Source: MFAQ01 sp964592455 (GTDB taxonomy: Bacteria; Patescibacteriota; Microgenomatia; UBA1400; MFAQ01). From it: a DNA stretch of 13,303 nucleotides. The notes beneath the pieces were generated by a model. That model worked only from the letters and a program-made list of their open reading frames with translations. It was not told the origin of the DNA and ran no database searches. Position 1 is the stretch's first letter. Every line of letters begins with the position of its first letter. The stretch covers positions 1-13,303 of the forward strand of contig CAZQDQ010000020.1 in the NCBI GenBank assembly GCA_964592455.1, read 5' to 3'. A program made the position numbers and the translations under genes. This document shows positions 8,102 through 13,266 of the stretch, piece by piece.

Positions 8102-8266
8102 TTGTTTCGCAATATTGGAATAACTGAAATAATTATTGTCGCTATTGTTTTAATCATTCTTTTTGGTGGCAAAAAACTACCAGAACTGGCCCACGGAATT
8201 GCAGAATCCATCAAAGAATTCCGCAAAGCTTTCAAAGAAGACCCAAAAGAATCTAAAAAAAACTGA
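8102..8266 (+). CDS. tatA: Sec-independent (twin-arginine) translocase subunit TatA
   Basis: A 54-aa protein, MFRNIGITEIIIVAIVLIIL followed by FGGKKLPELAHGIAESIKEF. This is the TatA/E pattern: a short N-terminal transmembrane helix (~residues 7-20), the FG hinge (21-22), then KKLPEL and an amphipathic helix, and a charged tail. TatA oligomers help move folded proteins with twin-Arg signals across the cytoplasmic membrane together with TatC. The TTG start at 8102 is chosen because a consensus ribosome-binding site, AGGAGGTGAT (8088-8097), sits 8 nt upstream of it (counted from the GGAGG core) and because it gives the family's MFxNIG beginning. A GTG further up in the same frame lies inside the ribosome-binding site. 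No tatC is present in the window. The downstream gene starts 4 nt after the stop, yet its signal peptide lacks a twin-Arg motif. Confidence 0.93.
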   Translation: MFRNIGITEIIIVAIVLIILFGGKKLPELAHGIAESIKEFRKAFKEDPKESKKN

Positions 8267-8270
8267 TAAT

Positions 8271-10736
8271 ATGATAAATAAATTCGCTCGGCATTATCCT
8301 TACCTATTGGGAGCCTTAATCTTTCTCTTTGCGCAAGTACGCATCACTTTTGCTGCTGACCCCCAAAAATGCACCCAATCCACAACCTGTAAGATTGGTG
8401 AGTTTTTATATAACGACGACTATACCGAAAATACCACTGCCACCTGTACTATAACGAGCAGAGACCCAAACGGAGATCTCTATCTTAATGGCGTCAGCCT
8501 TACTCAAAGTAACGCATACTACTCACACTCATTTACACCAACAACTTTAGGTACTTACCCAACTCAAATCTGCTGTACCGTAAGCTCCGAGCTAATGTGT
8601 TTGGATAAAACTTTTGAAGTAGTAGCAGCTGTAACTGGGGGAGGCACTAGCCTTACTGCCGCAGACGTCTGGAGCTACTCCGACAGGTCACTTACCTCCT
8701 TTGGTAGCCTAGTTTCCGATATCTGGAACTACTCTAGTAGATCACTTACATCATTCGGTGGTTTAGTAAGCGATATTTGGACTAGATCAGAGCGAACTCT
8801 TACTCAGTCAGTTTCTGTCGATACAACCTCATTAGCAACCAAGTCAGATTTAACCGAAATAAACAAAATCATCAAAGACAACAAAACTCTGCTCCAAAAA
8901 TTAATAAATCAACCAGCAAGGCCATCTTTAAATATCACAAACCCCACTGACTTTAACAAAAAGATCACCGAGTCTCAAAACGTTCTTAACAGCCTCTTCA
9001 CTACTACACAAAACTTAAGAACCAGAAGCCAAGTAATCGCAGACAACTGGAGCAAACTTACTAACAACCAAGTGAAATCAGAACTAGAAACACTAGAAAA
9101 GATTTTGGGTGACATCAATAGCAAAAATGATACTAGCCTAGTTGCACACTCCAATTGGTTAAAAGCTACGTGGAACAATGACATTTTCATCGACCTATCC
9201 ACAAAAATAGATAAGACAAACACCAAACTACAAAACGTCAGTGATGATATAAACAAGTTCTCCATAAATAGTCTCTACAACTCCTATCTTGGGTACTTAA
9301 ATAGTGTCTACGAGATTGACAATCTCATTGGTAACTCTCTCTCAGATCAAAAAAGCCCGACTATCTTTGGATTTCTAAACAAACAAATAATTATCGATGC
9401 CGACTTCAAAAAACACCATGACGACCTTCAAACAATATTAAATACAAAAAAATCTAACACTCAAACCTCTAAACAACTAAAAGAAATTGAAGCGCAGATA
9501 CTATCCCAAAATCAACTAAAAAATTATCAGGAGATTCTTGAGTCGCCAAAGATCAATAGTGACCAAAACATCAGTGAAGACAAAGAAGAAAGAAATAAAA
9601 TTTACCGCCTCACTGCCCTTATAAACCTTAACAAAATCATTTCCCTAGGAAACAGTACTGAGTCAGTAAGATATATGTGGCTCGAAGAAGGTAGTGTTGT
9701 TTTTCGTACTATTACTGTCAATCCCAGCAAAAATGAAACACAAAATGTTAGTGTTAAGTTCAATCTACCCCCAGAAATCAAAAAGGAGCAAATAATCGCC
9801 GCAGATCCCGAACTCAAAATCGACTACGATGTCACAGAAGGGGCGCTGGTCTCTACTGCTGACCTAAACCTCGCCCCACAAGAATCAAAAGTGCTTGCAG
9901 TCAAAACCCAAGATACTTGGCTACTAAACTCAAAAGAAGTTAACAACCTCAAACAACAAGCAGAGAATCTAGCTCAACAGTTCAATGGGTCATCACTTGC
10001 AACTCAAGCCAATAATATCAAAAACGAGATCTTAAAATCTCTGGACACGGCTACCACAAATTACGAACAAGCTATCAGCCCCGAAGATAAAATCACATCC
10101 TATAGAGAATCTGCCCTAGAGATTGCAAATGCCGAAGAAAAAATCAACGACTTAAGGCTGCTTCTAGCCCAAAACGTCTCAAGCAAATCATTACCTAACA
10201 CCAAAAACCTCGCCATAATCGGAGTTGTTCTTTTAGGTCTCGCCGGCTTTGCTTTTTTAAGCTATTACCTAAAACACTCTACACAAAACAATCTAGCAAA
10301 CACTGCCAGCCAAAATTCTCAAGCAGGGGAGAGTGTTGCTACCAACAAAATTAGATCTCGGCACTTCCACAAAGAAACAAAAAATATTCACCATCGAAAA
10401 GTGGCAACCCTAATTATCTTAGGATTAATTAGCAGTGGTCTTGTCAGTCTTACTGTTTCAGTCGGTGCTAGTATCCTAAACTACCAAAAATCAAAAAAAA
10501 TCACTCTCGAAACCACTGAAAAAATAAACAAAAACCAAATAATCAATCTAGCAGTCGAGCAAAATCAAAAAGTTCCAGTCAAATCCAGTCCATCTGTTGC
10601 TTCCCCAGAGGTTCTATCATTTACCACCAGTCAGCAACTATACATTTATAAAAAGTTAAACGGTTGGGCAAAAGTAGGCTTAAGTGAAACCGAAGGGAAC
10701 GAATCGTGGTGGATAAATGAACTGTATTTAAAATAA
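8271..10736 (+). CDS. Exported, membrane-anchored protein with VW repeats, coiled coil and SH3b-like domain
   Basis: The 821-aa reading starts at ATG 8271, four bases after tatA; the frame continues upstream, but a start there would overlap tatA and bury the signal peptide. Layout: Sec signal peptide 1-29 (YLLGALIFLFAQ core, likely cleavage near FAA); a beta domain ~31-118 with six Cys (34, 40, 59, 101, 102, 110); three 18-aa repeats of the DxWxYSxRSLTSFG type at 132-183; long helical or coiled-coil stretches ~185-460; a beta domain ~465-550 (TVNPSKNETQNVSVKFNLP...LNLAPQESKVLAVKTQDTW); further coiled coil ~552-635; membrane helices ~647-667 and ~711-737; and an SH3b-like domain 768-821 (VKSSPSVASPEVLSF...LNGWAKVGL...WWINELYL). 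The basic linker between the helices (RSRHFHK...HHRK) implies it is cytoplasmic, leaving the SH3b domain outside, where such domains often bind cell wall. Function unknown; I infer a wall-associated surface anchor. Confidence 0.9.
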   Translation: MINKFARHYPYLLGALIFLFAQVRITFAADPQKCTQSTTCKIGEFLYNDDYTENTTATCTITSRDPNGDLYLNGVSLTQSNAYYSHSFTPTTLGTYPTQICCTVSSELMCLDKTFEVVAAVTGGGTSLTAADVWSYSDRSLTSFGSLVSDIWNYSSRSLTSFGGLVSDIWTRSERTLTQSVSVDTTSLATKSDLTEINKIIKDNKTLLQKLINQPARPSLNITNPTDFNKKITESQNVLNSLFTTTQNLRTRSQVIADNWSKLTNNQVKSELETLEKILGDINSKNDTSLVAHSNWLKATWNNDIFIDLSTKIDKTNTKLQNVSDDINKFSINSLYNSYLGYLNSVYEIDNLIGNSLSDQKSPTIFGFLNKQIIIDADFKKHHDDLQTILNTKKSNTQTSKQLKEIEAQILSQNQLKNYQEILESPKINSDQNISEDKEERNKIYRLTALINLNKIISLGNSTESVRYMWLEEGSVVFRTITVNPSKNETQNVSVKFNLPPEIKKEQIIAADPELKIDYDVTEGALVSTADLNLAPQESKVLAVKTQDTWLLNSKEVNNLKQQAENLAQQFNGSSLATQANNIKNEILKSLDTATTNYEQAISPEDKITSYRESALEIANAEEKINDLRLLLAQNVSSKSLPNTKNLAIIGVVLLGLAGFAFLSYYLKHSTQNNLANTASQNSQAGESVATNKIRSRHFHKETKNIHHRKVATLIILGLISSGLVSLTVSVGASILNYQKSKKITLETTEKINKNQIINLAVEQNQKVPVKSSPSVASPEVLSFTTSQQLYIYKKLNGWAKVGLSETEGNESWWINELYLK
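8664..8819 (+). repeat. Three in-frame 54-bp repeats (VW/IW motif)
   Basis: The units start at 8664, 8718 and 8772 and encode DVWSYSDRSLTSFGSLVS, DIWNYSSRSLTSFGGLVS and DIWTRSERTLTQ (the last degenerating after about 12 residues). The period is exactly 18 codons. The DNA copies have diverged at many third positions, so the repeat is old and kept at protein level. Similar Val-Trp...Arg-x-Leu-Thr repeats occur in phage tail proteins and in exported proteins of CPR bacteria, as I remember them. Confidence 0.8.
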
Positions 10737-10755
10737 AAGATAAATCAAGACCTTT

Positions 10756-10798
10756 AGAGGATATAGAACAAATTCAGTATACATAAATTTGTGCCTCT
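10756..10798 (+). terminator. Weak hairpin downstream of the SH3b-protein gene
   Basis: ACAAATT (10768-10774) and AATTTGT (10786-10792) pair over 7 bp with an 11-nt loop, and AGAGG/CCTCT (10756-10760 / 10094 equivalent at 10794-10798) can extend the stem past an asymmetric internal loop. No U-tract follows, so it is at best a poor intrinsic terminator or an mRNA-end structure. It is the only candidate seen just after the stop codon. Confidence 0.25.
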
Positions 10799-11832
10799 TA
10801 ATATCATTAAATAACCGAAGGTACTCTCTTGCAAGCACACCATAATCACTAAACTTAACTGTGAACAATTTACTTACCCAAGTTCAAGTACACAAGTCAT
10901 AATGGCGGTCTCTCATAAAACAACTGTCTTCGAAAAAAAATTTACTATGTGTATCAAGAGTTTTTTAAAGTCCTAAAAATACTTAAGTCAACCACTAAAC
11001 TAAGAAAGTTTCAATAAATACTCACCAAAGTTTATATGCCAAGTTAAACAAAGCAGAGAACAGGAGGTCAACAAAAGGCATTTCACAGCCTTTCGAAGCT
11101 GAGCACTTTCCCACGTTAGCCTCACAACACGCTAAGTTGCTGAACTTTTTGCTTACAACCACCAGCTAAACACCAACCAAACTCCAGTAAAAAGTCCAGT
11201 ATGTCCCACAACAATAAAAAAGAGGCGGCGATTGACTAAAAATTGACTAACCCAAAACAATAAGAACAGGGAAGGGTTTATTGCATACCAAATAAAAATT
11301 GGTTTGTGAAAAAATGGTAAACTTGCTCAATTCACACAAAGACTTATACATTCAGATTATAGGGATAAATATTATATATAGGACTTAACCCTGTAATGTA
11401 CATTTTCCCTACTATTATCAGACAACACCAGCATATGCTAGTCATCCAAAGCAAAAAATATTAACCTATATAGCCAAGGGGAGTCAATAGAAGCAGATAG
11501 ATAATTTTTTAATAAAGCCATTATAAAAACTTATTTTAAAGTCCAAGAAATATCTAAAAAAACCAAAGCTTACATATATAAACAATACCCCTCTAGGGGG
11601 TCCTAAAACAGTCTAAAAAACCTTGCGGAAATATTAAGAGTAAAGAAGGAACAGAGGTCAAGAAAAAAAAGAGGGGAAGACCTAGTTCTTTTTAAAGAAG
11701 CAGTGCATAACTATAAAATATAGTTCCATTTACGAGTTTTAAATACCTAAGGCAATCCTGAACTAGGCGCAGTTATAAGGATAAATAGTAAGGTTGCAAT
11801 TCTTTGTAAAAATTGGGACTAGGCACAAAAAG

Positions 11833-11841
11833 TTATCCACA
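11833..11841 (+). promoter_or_regulatory. DnaA box
   Basis: TTATCCACA, an exact match to the TTATNCACA consensus and identical to the strong E. coli R1-type box. Confidence 0.65.
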
Positions 11842-11897
11842 TACACTTCTGGACACAAAAAAATACCCTAACTAAAAAATTATCATAATAACAAAAG

Positions 11898-11906
11898 TTA
11901 TACACA
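11898..11906 (+). promoter_or_regulatory. DnaA box
   Basis: TTATACACA, an exact match to TTATNCACA, in the same orientation and 65 bp downstream of the first box. It is followed at once by the AT-rich run ending near 12000. Confidence 0.65.
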
Positions 11907-12098
11907 TTATAGGAAAATATATTTTGCCCAATGAAAAGCATGGAGGAGTAAGTCTAAAAAATAAAATAAATAAGTAAAAAGAAAAAGCAAATAAAATAAA
12001 AATAACTCTTTTAAGATCAAATATTGTTCATTTTAGTAGCTCGATTATCACGATTTTAACACTGACTGGTTCTACACAATTTTCCAAATACCAGATCT

Positions 12099-12169
12099 AA
12101 CTATATCAAGTTACAGCACTAAATTAGCTGTTATAGGATATAACTACTTTTTTAGCAGTTGATATAGTT
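12099..12169. repeat. 11-bp inverted repeat enclosing smaller hairpins
   Basis: AACTATATCAA (12099-12109) is the perfect reverse complement of TTGATATAGTT (12159-12169). Inside lie ACAGC/GCTGT (12113-12117 and 12127-12131, 9-nt loop) and GTTATA-GGA-TATAAC (12130-12144). The inner two share two bases, so they are alternative or stacked. The arrangement could form a branched cruciform in DNA or a multi-stem RNA. It lies about 190 bp from the second DnaA box. Confidence 0.6.
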
Positions 12170-12595
12170 TGATGCTAAAAGTGTCACCTATCCTCTATTT
12201 CCTATGACAATTTCTTTTTTCACTATCCCCCTTTATTTCTTTTAACTTTCGACCGCCAAACATCGCATTTCTATCTTTTTATACTTTTATCCTTTATTTA
12301 ATTTTATTTTTAGATTATTTATATATTATAAGATAATTATTCCTTTTCACTTTTATCTTGTATAAATCACCCTCTCCAGTTTCTTATTGGTTGTTTCGAG
12401 GTGAATCAATCACAGCAATTTTTCAAAAACCGTTTTAGGGCCATTTGGTGGGTTAGTAAGCTCAAACATCCTCAACAAATCTCGTCAAACAGCTTCAAAA
12501 TAGATGTTCACTTAAATTTTTTATGGTTTTTTCGAAAAATATAAAAAACTAGCAGGGGATAACAAAAAAATTTTAGAACATCACGTTGAGCCACC

Positions 12596-12615
12596 CCTGC
12601 CTGCCGGCAGGCAGG
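12596..12615. repeat. 20-bp perfect palindrome (REP-like element)
   Basis: CCTGCCTGCCGGCAGGCAGG is a perfect palindrome centred between 12605 and 12606. It is pure GC apart from four A/T positions, in otherwise AT-rich sequence. From memory, palindromes of this CTGCCGGCAG type are scattered between genes in CPR genomes. Here it abuts a tRNA T-arm remnant, as if inserted into it. Confidence 0.75.
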
Positions 12616-12616
12616 T

Positions 12617-12633
12617 CTAGGATTCGAACCTGT
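12617..12633 (-). pseudogene. tRNA T-arm remnant
   Basis: On the minus strand, AGG-TTCGAAT-CCT (12631 to 12619) has the sequence of a tRNA T stem-loop with the invariant TTCGA core. Nothing resembling the rest of a tRNA surrounds it: one side is the 20-bp palindrome and the other runs into the inverted repeat around tRNA-Thr. It is probably a broken tRNA 3' part. Confidence 0.45.
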
Positions 12634-12639
12634 AAAATC

Positions 12640-12732
12640 TTGTTATTGAGCCGGGGGTGGGAATCGAACCCACGACCTCCTGTTTACAAAACAGGCGCTC
12701 TAACCAACTGAGCTATCCCGGCTCAATAACAA
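12640..12732. repeat. 16-bp inverted repeat enclosing the tRNA gene
   Basis: TTGTTATTGAGCCGGG (12640-12655) and its perfect reverse complement (12717-12732) bracket tRNA-Thr. Six base pairs are the acceptor stem itself; the other ten extend it outside the mature tRNA. The precursor would thus have a 16-bp continuous stem. Confidence 0.85.
12649..12722 (-). tRNA. tRNA-Thr (anticodon UGU)
   Basis: On the minus strand the cloverleaf is complete. Acceptor GCCGGGA pairs with CCCCGGC (the last pair A:C is mismatched); T8 A9; D arm GCTC-AGTTGGTTA-GAGC; anticodon stem CCTGT/ACAGG with loop TTTGTAA; five-base variable loop; T arm GTGGG-TTCGATT-CCCAC; discriminator T. The anticodon is TGT (12686-12688), reading ACA and related Thr codons. 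CCA is not encoded, so it must be added after transcription. Thr is the most striking residue in the two large proteins of this window, though one tRNA gene near them proves nothing. Confidence 0.96.
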
Positions 12733-12747
12733 CATCCGTTTCAAAGT

Positions 12748-12793
12748 TTATATCCAGCTCATAATGACAAAGTGATTATGAGCGAAGATATAA
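12748..12793. repeat. Strong 46-nt hairpin
   Basis: TTATATC (12748-12754) pairs with GATATAA (12787-12793). After a small internal loop (CA opposite GAA), GCTCATAAT (12757-12765) pairs with ATTATGAGC (12775-12783) around a 9-nt loop. This gives sixteen perfect pairs. It lies between tRNA-Thr and the upstream tRNA fragment, directly at the fragment's broken end. No U-tract follows on either strand, so it is not a plain terminator; it may be a processing signal or a small mobile or REP-like hairpin. Confidence 0.65.
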
Positions 12794-12794
12794 G

Positions 12795-12824
12795 AGGCGC
12801 TCTAACCAACTGAGCAAGATGGCA
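12795..12824 (-). pseudogene. tRNA 5'-half fragment (D arm), direct repeat of tRNA-Thr
   Basis: Bases 12795-12815 repeat 12693-12713 of tRNA-Thr exactly (21 nt, 102 bp apart), covering the D arm up to the start of the anticodon stem. On the minus strand it is preceded by CTGCCATCTT, which does not match the tRNA-Thr acceptor. The anticodon arm is replaced by the 46-nt hairpin and no matching 3' acceptor strand follows. It could be a decayed tRNA, or the 5' remainder of a tRNA disrupted by insertion. A possible minus-strand -10 (TAAAAT, 12836-12841) upstream could transcribe it together with tRNA-Thr. Confidence 0.5.
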
Positions 12825-12866
12825 GTCTACAACATATTTTAACCTAAAGAGACCATCTTAAACCAT

Positions 12867-12890
12867 AAAAAATCCTCTATTGCTAGAGGA
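12867..12890 (-). terminator. Intrinsic terminator of the small membrane protein gene
   Basis: On the minus strand TCCTCTA-GCAA-TAGAGGA (12890 to 12873) forms a 7-bp stem closed by a GCAA tetraloop, followed directly by TTTTTT (12872-12867). The stop codon of the gene (12885-12883) lies at the loop side of the first stem arm, so the terminator overlaps the end of the coding sequence. It separates this gene from the tRNA region. Confidence 0.88.
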
Positions 12891-13194
12891 CTGCAACTCC
12901 AAATGCCTGCATTACCTGCTTTACAAGCGTCCATAAAACATAAAGAAAGTAAATCAACGCTAAATTAAACAGTAAGTTTCTTACGTAATACCAAAAATAG
13001 GCAGCCACATGCGGAACCTTGTGCAAAACATCACTTTGAAAAACCGCAGCCATCAAAGGAAAGAAAATCATTATTGTTAAGGCCAGTTCACGCCAAACAC
13101 CAAAATAAGTATTTCGATAAACTAACCAAGCAATCAAAACAACAAAAAACTGAACAATACCTGCCCAAATTTGTTTTTTTGACACGTCGCCCAT
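12883..13194 (-). CDS. Small three-helix membrane protein, unknown function
   Basis: A 103-aa hydrophobic protein starting MGDVSKKQIWAGIVQFFVVL. Probable membrane helices lie at ~8-26, ~34-52 and ~72-94, with short basic or His-containing links (YRNTYFGVWRE; LHKVPH; YVRN). I recognise no family. ATG 13194 is preferred: GGAG lies 3 nt upstream and AAGGAG (13205-13210) 10 nt upstream. A TTG at 13203 would give 106 aa but sits only 1 nt after AAGGAG. SecE was considered because of the nearby L33 start and rejected: three helices and no SecE motif. It is transcribed alone, divergently from the L33 gene, from a likely TATAAT, and closed by its own terminator. Confidence 0.8.
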   Translation of the reverse strand: MGDVSKKQIWAGIVQFFVVLIAWLVYRNTYFGVWRELALTIMIFFPLMAAVFQSDVLHKVPHVAAYFWYYVRNLLFNLALIYFLYVLWTLVKQVMQAFGVAVL

Positions 13195-13233
13195 CTTCTC
13201 CAAACTCCTTTTTTAATTTTCTCTTATGTGCCT

Positions 13234-13239
13234 ATTATA
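13234..13239 (-). promoter_or_regulatory. -10 element for the small membrane protein gene
   Basis: The minus strand reads TATAAT here, an exact -10 consensus, about 24 nt upstream of AAGGAG (13205-13210). No good -35 is seen at 16-18 bp, so the assignment rests on the -10 and its position. Confidence 0.5.
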
Positions 13240-13251
13240 CTCTTTTTATGC

Positions 13252-13257
13252 TAAAAT
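13252..13257 (+). promoter_or_regulatory. -10 element for the L33 gene; nearly leaderless transcript
   Basis: TAAAAT (13252-13257), one mismatch from TATAAT, ends 9 nt before the ATG at 13267. Transcription from it would start about 3 nt before the start codon, and no ribosome-binding site is visible there, so the mRNA would be leaderless or nearly so. No clear -35 is seen. It is back to back with the minus-strand -10. Confidence 0.4.
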
Positions 13258-13266
13258 AGCCCCACT

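Larger units (their letters stand above)
11702..12000. other. Candidate replication origin (oriC-like DnaA box cluster and AT-rich tract)
   Basis: Two perfect DnaA boxes in the same orientation (11833-11841 and 11898-11906), a one-mismatch box on the other strand (11702-11710, reading TTATGCACT), and two copies of ACTAGGCRCA followed by GTTAT (11762 and 11818) lie in a gene-free, AT-rich region. Purine-rich A-tracts with almost no C (11945-12000) follow and could serve as the unwinding element. A perfect 9-mer of this kind is expected only about once per 65 kb per strand, so two within 75 bp is unlikely by chance. No dnaA, dnaN or rpmH gene is in the window, so the call rests on the boxes and the lack of genes. 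Confidence 0.5.
10737..12595. other. 1.86-kb gene-free AT-rich region
   Basis: No reading frame here looks coding on either strand: stops are dense and there is no protein-like composition. It holds, in order: a weak hairpin after the upstream gene (10756-10798); one-mismatch DnaA boxes at 10860-10868 (TGTGAACAA) and 10948-10956 (TGTGTATCA); a tandem ATTGACTAA pair (11231-11239, 11242-11250); a short GC hairpin CCCC-TCTA-GGGG (11588-11599); the candidate origin core (11702-12000); an inverted-repeat cluster (12099-12169); and a pyrimidine-rich, then AT-rich, tract (about 12185-12360). I see no rRNA, tmRNA, RNase P RNA or CRISPR signature. From about 12370 to 12590 I see nothing definite. Confidence 0.7.

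Noticed and set aside
8163..8270. N-terminal extension of the SH3b protein from 8163
   Set aside because: It would overlap tatA out of frame and place 36 charged residues before an otherwise clear signal peptide beginning at 8271.
11231..11271. Promoter at the tandem ATTGACTAA pair
   Set aside because: TTGACT resembles a -35, but no TATAAT-like sequence lies 16-18 bp downstream of either copy and no gene follows.
10737..12595. Structured housekeeping RNA (RNase P RNA, tmRNA, SRP RNA, rRNA) or CRISPR array
   Set aside because: None of the conserved signature strings was found by eye, and no evenly spaced identical repeats are present; a covariance-model scan would be decisive.
12693..12815. 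Attachment-site duplication flanking a genomic island
   Set aside because: The 21-bp direct repeats are only 102 bp apart and enclose no integrase or cargo; they match the D arm rather than the usual anticodon-loop or 3'-end crossover.
12883..13194. SecE, because of the adjacent L33 start
   Set aside because: rpmG-secE is a common gene pair, but this protein has three membrane helices, lacks the SecE helix motif, and is divergent from the L33 gene.
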